From CALEUX01 sp037439945 (GTDB lineage: Bacteria > Bacteroidota > Bacteroidia > Bacteroidales > Marinilabiliaceae): DNA of 18,078 bases. Below the pieces are notes generated by a model. The model had not been told where the DNA came from. It worked only from the letters and a program-made list of their open reading frames with translations, and searched no databases. Positions 1 to 7,707 of the stretch are shown here, piece after piece (position 1 is the first letter of the stretch; each line of letters begins with the position of its first letter). A program made the position numbers and the translations under genes. Location of the stretch: NCBI GenBank assembly GCA_037439945.1, contig JBBIVA010000076.1:1-18078 (forward strand), given 5' to 3'.

Positions 1-1709
1 TAGTTAGCATCTGCCACAGGTAACAAAACATATTTAGAATTGGCCACACCCCTAACCGAAGCTGGAACATCGTGTATTGCCACGGCCATTGGATTGCCGG
101 CTGTTGATTTAGGGGCGGTGGCAATTGCAATGCTCCTACCTGTTAATAATGTAACATCGTTTACCTGTATTCCATTACCGCTTGCACCAGTTAATAAATT
201 AAGTGTACCTCCTGAAATATTCACACCCGTAAAAATGGGGTGATTTGGTTGCTTTATGGTTATAGTCCCGTTGGCAGATTGCCCGTTATCAGGAACTCCC
301 CAACCCCAGCGCCCTGTTGTATAGGTATATGCCTTTAAACTCAATATTGGTTTATCAACCGATTTTAAAGCTACCGCTTCAACATTGGTTCCGGCAACTG
401 TTTCATTAAGAATTATTAAATCAAACGGATCATAAACAGAATGAGCCGGAGCTACAGATGCGGCGGTGCGAACCGTAACCACATAATTATCGTTGCTGTT
501 TAGCATTGGGTACAGCCTTGTGTCATTAGCCGAGGGAGTACTCCCCGAAACCAGATAACAAATCTCTTTGGCAGTTGACGACTTTACAATTATTTTGCCT
601 GTTGATGTAACCGGATCGCCAACATAACCTGCAACACCACTTGCAGTTATTGTAAAATCAAAAGTGCCCGGAATAACTGTACCTTCAACACTTCCACTTA
701 TTGAAAAAGTTCCGGTATTAACTCCTGTTGACTGGAACACTCCTGATAATCCGGCAGGTAACCCGGTAACTGATGCTCCGGTGGCATGTTGTAAATTATA
801 TATAATAGTTGTTATGGTATTACCGGCCTTAACTGTTTGATTGTTTAAACCCGATGAAAGGTTAAAAACAGGTGCCGGGGGAGTTGCACTAACAGTTAAA
901 GTTACAGCATACTCAACATTTTGGGTTGTACTTGATGCAGTGTAAACAACAGGCACAGCAACACTATTGCTGAAATCCTGTGGCCCTTGGGGCGAGTAGC
1001 TGATGGCATTTCCACCAAGAGTAACAACCGGTGTTACCGCATTTAACTCACTACCGTAAACCAGCTGGGCTGTAATGGTTTTGGCCGTTTCATTTATTGT
1101 TGCTGATACTCCGTTGGCTGTAAATGCTGCAATTGAAGGAGTGCTTGGAGTGGTAAACACCTCTATTCTGTAAACTCTGAATGTTTGCGCGTTTGAACTA
1201 GTACCTCCACAAGCTTTTCCCCGCACTATAATTGCAAACTTAGTGCCTGCCGGTGGAGTAAAGGTATTTTGAACACCAGTTGTCCCAGTAACCGGATCCT
1301 TCATTTCGCAGGAACTAATAGCCACTGTGGCACTTCCCATTTCGGTTGGGGTACTGTTGTAACCTACATAAGGATTAGTTGCAGTTGTGGTATTGGAGCT
1401 GTATGTTATTTTTATTGATGTTATCGGATCGGCCGATGTTATTGTAATGGCATCAGCACTTGTGCTATTTAAAGCCGGGGCAGAATTGGAATTGTTAACA
1501 TCAATATAGCCATTTACAATACCTGCTGTCCCAATTTGCTGCAGTTTTACACCGCCGGCATCTTTAATAGTACTTGCAGCAGCACCATTTGACCATGCTG
1601 TGGCTATCTCGCTTTTATCCCAAACAAAAGCAGGAGTTTGGGCAATGGTTAAAAAACCGTATAGCAGCATTAAAATGGTTAAAGCTGCCGACCTGGTAAA
1701 ATTTTTCAT
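1..1709 (-). CDS. Large modular secreted protein, 3' end cut by window
   Basis: The frame runs open for 569 codons from the ATG at 1709 to the window edge, so the C-terminus is missing. Residues 1-23 form a signal peptide (hydrophobic core, ending TIAQ). Residues about 68-186 look like a beta-sandwich similar to those on the neighbouring lyases. Residues about 190-274 resemble a DUF5018-like Ig module (IAAF start, DFS motif, YAVTLTV end). Residues about 277-376 are a second Ig-like module with a VTGLPAGLSG motif. Residues about 381-569 look like a ThuA or class I glutamine-amidotransferase-like alpha/beta domain (EICYLVSG, YDPFDLIILNET, PILSLKAY). No catalytic module has appeared by the break; one may lie beyond it. 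It follows the GH105 gene on the same strand after a terminator-like hairpin, so it is probably part of the pectin block. Domain names come from pattern memory and are tentative; the reading frame is clear. Confidence 0.85.
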   Translation of the reverse strand, partial: MKNFTRSAALTILMLLYGFLTIAQTPAFVWDKSEIATAWSNGAAASTIKDAGGVKLQQIGTAGIVNGYIDVNNSNSAPALNSTSADAITITSADPITSIKITYSSNTTTATNPYVGYNSTPTEMGSATVAISSCEMKDPVTGTTGVQNTFTPPAGTKFAIIVRGKACGGTSSNAQTFRVYRIEVFTTPSTPSIAAFTANGVSATINETAKTITAQLVYGSELNAVTPVVTLGGNAISYSPQGPQDFSNSVAVPVVYTASSTTQNVEYAVTLTVSATPPAPVFNLSSGLNNQTVKAGNTITTIIYNLQHATGASVTGLPAGLSGVFQSTGVNTGTFSISGSVEGTVIPGTFDFTITASGVAGYVGDPVTSTGKIIVKSSTAKEICYLVSGSTPSANDTRLYPMLNSNDNYVVTVRTAASVAPAHSVYDPFDLIILNETVAGTNVEAVALKSVDKPILSLKAYTYTTGRWGWGVPDNGQSANGTITIKQPNHPIFTGVNISGGTLNLLTGASGNGIQVNDVTLLTGRSIAIATAPKSTAGNPMAVAIHDVPASVRGVANSKYVLLPVADAN

Positions 1710-1784
1710 AAACACAATAGATTAGTTAAAAATAGATTTATTACACTCTCCTTAATATCAAAAACTTAAAAACTGACAATTTTG

Positions 1785-1823
1785 TTCCCACCCGGGAAAA
1801 CATAAACAACCCGGGTGTTGGGA
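1785..1823 (-). terminator. Terminator-like hairpin after the GH105 gene
   Basis: CACCCGGG (1789-1796) pairs perfectly with CCCGGGTG (1810-1817). The stem extends outward as CCCA/TGGG with a small bulge. It lies 55 bases past the GH105 stop. Read on the minus strand it is followed by an A/T-rich stretch with several T runs. This would end the GH105 transcript or reduce read-through into the gene starting at 1709. Confidence 0.55.
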
Positions 1824-1877
1824 CCAAGCATATTTTACAACTTCTTTAAATTTTGAATGTTTTTACAATTCAAAAAT

Positions 1878-3416
1878 TTAGTTCACTTTAATTTTATAAG
1901 TGCAACTATCGTTTACCTGAACGAGGTAAACTCCCTTATTACGCACCTGCACTACAACTCTGCTTTTCTTTCTTACTTTCTGATCAACAACTTTTTGTCC
2001 ATTCAGGTCAACCACAGTTACACGCTGTATGTCATTTTGTGGCGACTCAATACAAATTGTCAGGTCTTTTGATTTTATCTGAAACTTTTCAGCTTGTTTT
2101 GGGTTTACCCCGGTTGTTAACCTGTTTGCTCTCTCGTACTCAAGACTTGCCATAATAAAAGGGCCAAGAACTTTACCTTCGGTATCATTATGTATGGCCA
2201 CATCGGAACCACACAAATAATAATTTGCATCGCCCTTACGTGTAGAACTTAACCCTGCAGATTCGCAACTTTGGATTATTTTAATTTTACCGTTACCCTC
2301 CTCAACAATGAACGTGTTTATAAAACCTATGTAAGCTTTAGTTGCTACAGCATTATATGCTGATTTGTTTAAAACACCGATTCTTATTCCCTTAAAATAG
2401 CCATAAGCAAACATTGCAGTTGCTGATGATTCCAGGTAGTTACTTACCCCGCATGTTGTTCCTTTAAGCGTATTATTGTATTGCAACAACTGGTACCAGC
2501 ACCCTGAAGCTTCATCCTGACGATCTTTTAGCCCATCAGCAACTAAATTGGTATAATTCACCAATCTTTCACGCGCCGGATGGTTTAATGGCATAAATTC
2601 CAAAACATCAACGAGGGCCGCAAAAAACCATCCTACCCCCCGGCCCCAAAACTCCATTGACTTACCGGTAACAGGATTGGCCCAATTTTTTGAAGCATTG
2701 TTTAATGGCTCTGCTGACCATGCATGATAATTCAATTTCTTCTGGTTATCCCAGGTATATTTAAAAATTGTATCAAACTGCATGGCAATGTCGTTCCATG
2801 AGTTAAAATTGTCGGTTTCACCAAGTTCGGCCCCGAAATTCCCCTGCCATTCGGCGTATAGTGCAGGCCCCATGTACAGGCCGTCAAGCCACATTTGATT
2901 TACATACTGACTTTTATGCCAAAACCCACCAGTACCGGGTAAATTTGTCCCTATCCGGGTGTGATTGTTTTTTAATGTATTTCGACAAATGGTAACATTT
3001 GATTTGTAAGTTACAGCCTTTGAAAGCTGCCCTTTTTCAATTGCCCCACGGTACAATTCGAAAAAAATCTTACCTGCATTTAAATCATCAATGTTGCTTG
3101 GCCCCAGGTTCATTTTTACATTATCGGCATAATCCTGAATTCCTGTAAAATAATAAGAACTCCAAGGTTGATCTTTGTACTGCTCCCATGCTTTAATTAC
3201 AGCTTTTGCAACAAGGCCCGGAACGTAATCCCATTCTACATTTCTGGTAGTGCCGGGAGTTAAAAACCTGTTGGTATGGGTCTTATTTCTGAAATCACCC
3301 ATCCGTGAATCAATTATCCATTTTGAATACAACGAATCGGGACGAAATGGTGCAGAAAAAATATCTCCCATAGCAAACCAACCAACTACAGCTAATAAAA
3401 AACCTTCTTTTTTCAT
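1878..3416 (-). CDS. GH105 unsaturated rhamnogalacturonyl/glucuronyl hydrolase, secreted
   Basis: This 512-aa protein starts at the ATG at 3416 with a signal peptide (residues 1-21, ending FSA). Residues about 27-435 form the (alpha/alpha)6 barrel typical of GH105 (YteR/YesR family). Family marks are DDLNAGK (110-116), FWHKSQY (165-171), MWLDGLYMGP (175-184) and the W-GRGVGW segment (257-263). D178 in the LDG motif sits where the family's acid/base aspartate is expected. Residues about 445-512 form a C-terminal domain (VVDLNGQKV, then GVYLVQV and KIKVN) resembling a T9SS type A sorting signal, so the enzyme is probably secreted or surface-attached rather than cytoplasmic like YteR. It hydrates the delta-4,5 unsaturated uronic acid left by pectate lyases, which fits the lyase genes just upstream. 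The exact substrate (rhamnogalacturonan I or another uronate) cannot be read from the sequence. Confidence 0.9.
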   Translation of the reverse strand: MKKEGFLLAVVGWFAMGDIFSAPFRPDSLYSKWIIDSRMGDFRNKTHTNRFLTPGTTRNVEWDYVPGLVAKAVIKAWEQYKDQPWSSYYFTGIQDYADNVKMNLGPSNIDDLNAGKIFFELYRGAIEKGQLSKAVTYKSNVTICRNTLKNNHTRIGTNLPGTGGFWHKSQYVNQMWLDGLYMGPALYAEWQGNFGAELGETDNFNSWNDIAMQFDTIFKYTWDNQKKLNYHAWSAEPLNNASKNWANPVTGKSMEFWGRGVGWFFAALVDVLEFMPLNHPARERLVNYTNLVADGLKDRQDEASGCWYQLLQYNNTLKGTTCGVSNYLESSATAMFAYGYFKGIRIGVLNKSAYNAVATKAYIGFINTFIVEEGNGKIKIIQSCESAGLSSTRKGDANYYLCGSDVAIHNDTEGKVLGPFIMASLEYERANRLTTGVNPKQAEKFQIKSKDLTICIESPQNDIQRVTVVDLNGQKVVDQKVRKKSRVVVQVRNKGVYLVQVNDSCTYKIKVN

Positions 3417-3688
3417 TTCAATTTTATTTTATGTGGTTTCTAATTAACATTATAAATTACCGGCAATATTAATTTTCCATAAAACCAATTAATCCATTAT
3501 AAGATGTTTTTTATGTGGTATATATCTTTTAAAAATATGCCGTTTATATATAACTCAATTTGTTAAAAAATTGTATCTCCCTTTTACAAGCCTAACATCA
3601 TTAATTTTTCCTGCAAAGTGTTAATTAATTGGTTTTGAATAATTCAATACATACATTTGTTTTATTTTACTGGCATTATGTAATCAAG
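3417..3688. other. AT-rich intergenic region before the GH105 gene
   Basis: This 272-base gap lies between the PL1 stop and the GH105 start. It is strongly A/T-rich and probably carries the GH105 promoter. I found no convincing Bacteroidota TTTG / TAnnTTTG pair and no GC-rich terminator for PL1. Only a short AT palindrome (TTGAATTATTCAA, about 3634-3646) is visible. Confidence 0.4.
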
Positions 3689-5530
3689 CTATTTCTGAAA
3701 CTTAATTGCAGTCTTTTCTTTATTAGTAGTGAACATTATAATATAAACCCCGCTTTTCAGGTGTTCAAAATTCAGCCTTATACTGTTTTCAACTCCGCCT
3801 TCAACCCAACCCCTGAAAGGAACATCAATTGTACGGCCATCAATTGCGAAAATCCGTATTTCAGCCGGCGATGTTTCCTGACCTTCAAAAAACAGGTACC
3901 CGCTTTGCAGGCCAAGTTTTAAATTGCTTTTTGGAGAAACCTGGATATTAGTTGGACAGTTTTTTTCGTATGATTTCACCGTAACACCATGTATATTCAA
4001 GCTACCAGTGGCTCCATTTGTAATCCTAACCCAAATTGGAACATCACTCTGAACGTGTTGGGAAATATCCACGTTACTGATTCCACTGCTGCTTGAGTAA
4101 ACAAACTTTTGTGTAAAGGGACCACTCTGAGAATCAGATGTTGATACATTAAACAGGTTATCGCCTGTTCGGGATGTTGACAGCTTAAACTCTCCACAAC
4201 TTTGCAGCTGAAAGGTGGCTGAACCACCTGTGTAAATTCCCTTTGTACCCGAACGCCCCAATTCAATGCACCCTGTTAATGCCCCTGCCCCTCCTACCGT
4301 ACCGTTTGTACCTGCCCCCAGTTTGGTAACTAATAAACTGGTTGCAGCTCCTGAAGAGGATTGAGAATCTGCAAGTTTTATCATCGATGGAATAAAAAGA
4401 TTTGAAGTTTCAAGGTTATTAAACCAAAACCACCCGTTAACATCAGTATATGAATTAAAAATGTTGTTTTTTACCCAAATACAACCATCGTTACCGGGAT
4501 TTGGCCCTTCATTACCTCCGCTGCCCCCGGTTCCTTCACCGGGTACTACCGGGTTACAATTGAAATTCTGAGATGTTCTCTGCTGTTTATCAGCCCCAAC
4601 ATAAGTCTGCGCTATGCAGGGCACATACATTACATCATCAAGCGTATAATTATAGGGAAACAGGGATGTCATATCTTTTTCCTTTAGCTGTAAAGGCCCG
4701 CAATTTTCGAAATAACATCCGCGTTGAACCAAAAAACCTTCGGGGGAATAACCCGGAACCCCAACCTGCAGTGGTATCTGAGTATCTTTAAAATAGCTGT
4801 TCTCTACCAAAACATTGGCATTACATGCCGATGCTATTCCATAAACCCTGTTATTAACATGGTAATTATTATAACAATGAACCGTGGCATACCTTACTCT
4901 TGGGTTTCGTTGCACAGTTCCATCGAACCAGTTATTATGCAGGGTTACTTTCATTATTACGTCGCCTGTTTCACTATCGCTATGCCCAATTAAAATGTTT
5001 TTGTCGTGATTAAAAAAACGGCAGTATGAAACGGTTACAAATTCACTCCCACGTGTAATATCCAGCATCCCGTCATGAGACCCTGCGTTGGTCCCTGCTC
5101 CGTCACTGAAGGTACAATGATCAATCCAGAAATTTTTACATTTATTATTGATCTTCAACAAATCATCCGAAGCATCTTCAAATGTTATGTTTTGCACTAT
5201 TACATTTGATTTGGTATTCCAGCCAAATCCACCCCCTGCAATTCTGGCACCGGTTCCTAACCCTACTATTGTTTTGTTACCCCTTGCCGGAATTTCACCG
5301 CTAACGTTAATAGTGCCACTCACCAAAACAATAACAGGTGTATTAACTCCATCAACCGCAGCCCTCAGTTCTGCTGCATTAGTAACGATTATAACCGGGC
5401 CTCCTTCTCCTCCTGTAACACCTCCGTTTAGGGTGACAAAACCTTCAGGCTGCCCAATAACATGTGTTAAGGTTTGGGCACTTAAAAAAACTGCCACAAA
5501 CCAAAAAGCGGATAATATATAGTATTTCAT
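3689..5530 (-). CDS. PL1 pectate lyase with C-terminal beta-sandwich, secreted
   Basis: This secreted enzyme cleaves polygalacturonate by calcium-dependent beta-elimination. I chose the ATG at 5530 (613 aa) because it begins a clean signal peptide (residues 1-18, ending FLSA). The longer in-frame start at 5584 would add 18 residues encoded by a hairpin-forming leader. The PL1 parallel beta-helix covers about 22-325. It shows SDDLLKI (121-127), WIDHC (135-139), HDGMLDITRGS (152-162, with D153 and D157 spaced like the family's Ca2+ ligands) and VTVSYCRFFNHDK (165-177). The RxPxxR motif is at 208-213, and R208 is the expected catalytic arginine. A Gly/Pro/Asn linker (about 329-348) joins a beta-sandwich (about 350-540), possibly carbohydrate binding. 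The end (about 555-613: EIRIFAIDGR, then LKSGVYIIMF and IKFQK) looks like a T9SS sorting domain. It lies downstream of the PL9 genes on the same strand. Confidence 0.92.
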   Translation of the reverse strand: MKYYILSAFWFVAVFLSAQTLTHVIGQPEGFVTLNGGVTGGEGGPVIIVTNAAELRAAVDGVNTPVIVLVSGTINVSGEIPARGNKTIVGLGTGARIAGGGFGWNTKSNVIVQNITFEDASDDLLKINNKCKNFWIDHCTFSDGAGTNAGSHDGMLDITRGSEFVTVSYCRFFNHDKNILIGHSDSETGDVIMKVTLHNNWFDGTVQRNPRVRYATVHCYNNYHVNNRVYGIASACNANVLVENSYFKDTQIPLQVGVPGYSPEGFLVQRGCYFENCGPLQLKEKDMTSLFPYNYTLDDVMYVPCIAQTYVGADKQQRTSQNFNCNPVVPGEGTGGSGGNEGPNPGNDGCIWVKNNIFNSYTDVNGWFWFNNLETSNLFIPSMIKLADSQSSSGAATSLLVTKLGAGTNGTVGGAGALTGCIELGRSGTKGIYTGGSATFQLQSCGEFKLSTSRTGDNLFNVSTSDSQSGPFTQKFVYSSSSGISNVDISQHVQSDVPIWVRITNGATGSLNIHGVTVKSYEKNCPTNIQVSPKSNLKLGLQSGYLFFEGQETSPAEIRIFAIDGRTIDVPFRGWVEGGVENSIRLNFEHLKSGVYIIMFTTNKEKTAIKFQK

Positions 5531-5550
5531 CTGTAAATAATTTTTAGTTA

Positions 5551-5640
5551 ATGGCCCCCGACTATTCGGAGGAACCCGCAGCATGAATTTTGGCTTCGGC
5601 CATCTTCGCTTGGCCCTGCCAATCTATGATTCATACTCCT
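5551..5640 (-). promoter_or_regulatory. Structured leader between PL9 and PL1 genes
   Basis: Read on the minus strand, this stretch just before the PL1 start forms a nested stem: ATGAAT/ATTCAT (5629-5634 with 5583-5588), TTGGC/GCCAA (5618-5622 with 5590-5594), and GGCCA/TGGCC closing an 8-base loop. A second hairpin follows, CCTCCGA-ATAG-TCGGGGG (within 5555-5572), with a 7-bp stem including one G-T pair. GGAG at the 5' end could also pair with CTCC in the second hairpin, so alternative folds are possible. The region is much richer in G and C than the AT-rich DNA around it. It could be a 5'-UTR control element, a transcript-end structure for the upstream PL9 gene, or a REP-like repeat. It does not match a riboswitch I recognise. 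Confidence 0.5.
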
Positions 5641-5689
5641 TTCTTTTTTACGATATTAAGAATTGATATTTTGAATTATTTCATTTTTA

Positions 5690-7552
5690 TTAACGTATAA
5701 ACAACTTCTCAACAACTTCACTTCCATTACTAAATATTGTTTTCCGAATAACAGTACCTTTGGTTTGCCCGGTAACTTTTTGTCCATAAATATTATAATA
5801 GTGAACCGATTTAATTACCGGTTGTTCCACCGGAAATGTTAAATTCATAGGAATATCGTATATAGTACCTGTAATTTTCAGATTTTTAATATTGACATTC
5901 CTTGTTGATTTATTGGCAAACCGAATGTATATAGTGGGTCCCCATGGTGCTGTTGTGGAACTAAGATCAATATTTTTACCGTTTACCCAACTTGTACTTC
6001 CATTTTTAGCTTCGGCGCCTACCTGTACCCACGTACTATTGTTGGTGGAGAACTCTACAACCAGTGTACCTAAAGATGACCCGACAGATTGCATGTCAAA
6101 AATGGCCGATTCAGCCGATGCCAGCCTGAACGGCCCCCAAACATTCGAAACACTGTTTGAATTAACAGTAAACTGATTAATTACATCCACAATAACTTGT
6201 TTTGCACCTACAGGTCTGTCAGGGTTTGGTTCTCCTCCCGGGCCACCCGGATCAGGGTTGGTTTCATCGGGAGTTGGATAAACCCATACCCCCTCAAAAA
6301 ATTCGCGGGCGCCCAAATCAGGCTTTGTACCTGAATATGGAATAGCATAGTATTTTTTAAGTGGAATGTAAGTTTGAACCGTACCTTTATTAATGGCAGG
6401 ATTATTTTCTTTAAGCTTAAACAGTGAAGTAATGCGTGTATCAGTGAGCCTATAATGGTCATCACGATCTAATCTGGCGTCTGAGGTAATTAAGCTCTCA
6501 AACATATCGTTGGTAAAGTTCAATCCCAAATTCCAGCTATTTGTAATTTCGGTACTACCGGCTGCAATATTTTGACCTGTACCTGCATATGAAAGATTAT
6601 TTATCATAACATGTTTCCCCTGGGAGGGAGCCTCATGAAAAGCAAAATTACCCATTCCACCATTATTATAACCGGTAGAATTAATCACTGTTACCCCCCA
6701 TGCATTGTGGTTCTGGTCAAAACCCTTACTTACGTTATCAAAAGCAAAACTGTTAACAACTACATTTGGGGCGTTACCATCAATTCCACCGCCACCGCCA
6801 AGTTTAAATCCATTCCCATCGCCTTGAAAACTTGTAATGAGATGAGGCCAATAATTAACACCATTTCCAAACGCCCAGCAACTATCAATTAAAACCGGGT
6901 GGTTTCCTCCATATACATCCCATCCATCATCAACATTTTCCCAAGCCCTGCACCCCCTGAAAATTGTACCAACTCCTTCTTTGGCAGCAAACCCATCTCC
7001 GTTTTCACCTTTGCCTTTAATTTCGGCGTTACGATATGAGTCGCAATTTATTATCAGGGCATTCACCGATCCTGCACCAATAGATATTCCATCATGGCCA
7101 CATTCCTGAATTATGCAACCTTCAACAATAATATTCTGACCGGCTACAATAATACCATTGTGTCCTGCCATATAAATTTTTAAACCTCTGACATGCCACC
7201 ACGACTGCCGTAAATCCATTCCCCTATATGTTGAACTTTCACTTCCGTAATTACGGAAAGATGAGCAGTCGAATACAGGTTTTTGCCCTCTTATTGCAAA
7301 AACTTTTATGGGCGCACTACTTGTTCCTGCATTTTTTGATTTAATGGTTTCATTTATAATATAAGTACCTCCGGCAACCCAAAGAGTATCGCCAGCAACC
7401 AATGTATTGAATGCAAAATTTGGAGATTTCCAGGCAGTAGCAGGAGTTAATCCGTTATTACTGTCATTTCCAACAGGTGAAAGATATAACTGCCGGGCCT
7501 CCAGTGTATATAAAATACAGAGCAATATTATTAATAGAATGTTTTTTCTCAT
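5690..7552 (-). CDS. PL9 pectate lyase with C-terminal beta-sandwich, secreted
   Basis: I chose the ATG at 7552 (620 aa) because the signal peptide begins there (MRKNILLIILL, cleavage near LEA-RQ). The longer start at 7591 adds 13 polar residues. The PL9 right-handed beta-helix spans about 21-420 and opens with LYLSPVGNDSNNG. D186 (NGDGFAAK), D208/D209/D212 (DDGWD) and K250 (GNGFKLGG) match the calcium site and catalytic lysine of the family type enzyme Pel9A (D209, D233, D234, D237, K273), including the 1-3 residue spacing in the DDxxD group. A Pro/Gly/Asn/Asp linker (about 425-447) leads to a beta-sandwich (about 449-566). The C-terminus (YYNIYGQKV near 595-603, ending EKLFIR) is shorter and unlike the classic sorting domains of its neighbours. 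The region after the helix core also lacks the APR-DGSLP segment found in the other two PL9 proteins, so this paralogue is from a different clade. Confidence 0.92.
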   Translation of the reverse strand: MRKNILLIILLCILYTLEARQLYLSPVGNDSNNGLTPATAWKSPNFAFNTLVAGDTLWVAGGTYIINETIKSKNAGTSSAPIKVFAIRGQKPVFDCSSFRNYGSESSTYRGMDLRQSWWHVRGLKIYMAGHNGIIVAGQNIIVEGCIIQECGHDGISIGAGSVNALIINCDSYRNAEIKGKGENGDGFAAKEGVGTIFRGCRAWENVDDGWDVYGGNHPVLIDSCWAFGNGVNYWPHLITSFQGDGNGFKLGGGGGIDGNAPNVVVNSFAFDNVSKGFDQNHNAWGVTVINSTGYNNGGMGNFAFHEAPSQGKHVMINNLSYAGTGQNIAAGSTEITNSWNLGLNFTNDMFESLITSDARLDRDDHYRLTDTRITSLFKLKENNPAINKGTVQTYIPLKKYYAIPYSGTKPDLGAREFFEGVWVYPTPDETNPDPGGPGGEPNPDRPVGAKQVIVDVINQFTVNSNSVSNVWGPFRLASAESAIFDMQSVGSSLGTLVVEFSTNNSTWVQVGAEAKNGSTSWVNGKNIDLSSTTAPWGPTIYIRFANKSTRNVNIKNLKITGTIYDIPMNLTFPVEQPVIKSVHYYNIYGQKVTGQTKGTVIRKTIFSNGSEVVEKLFIR

Positions 7553-7666
7553 ACCTGAATTTTTTATTATTAAGGTTGATATCTGCCCCAAAATTGTCAG
7601 GTTAAACCATGATTCATTAAATATTCTTCAACTCCTTTTAGGCAGGTTTAATAAATCTGGAAACAA

Positions 7667-7696
7667 CCTATCCAAAGCACAAAAACTTTGGATAGG
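7667..7696 (-). terminator. Terminator-like hairpin after the 924-aa PL9 gene
   Basis: CCTATCCAAAG (7667-7677) and CTTTGGATAGG (7686-7696) form a perfect 11-bp stem with an 8-base loop, 12 bases past the stop of the PL9 gene at 7708. On the minus strand a T-rich TTGTTT follows. This suggests termination or attenuation before the next PL9 gene, which starts at 7552. Confidence 0.6.
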
Positions 7697-7707
7697 GAAT
7701 AATATAT

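Noticed and set aside
1857..2072. Plus-strand frame of 71 codons
   Set aside because: It overlaps the C-terminal sorting domain of the GH105 gene in antisense and has no recognisable features.
5148..5522. Plus-strand frame of 124 codons, Pro/Thr-rich
   Set aside because: It is the antisense shadow of the PL1 beta-helix; composition follows from the Gly/Val-rich opposite strand.
5548..5634. 28-codon frame on the minus strand (starts MNHRLAGPSED) after a GGAG
   Set aside because: The GGAG is only one base from the ATG, the frame is very short, and the sequence is explained better by nested hairpin pairing.
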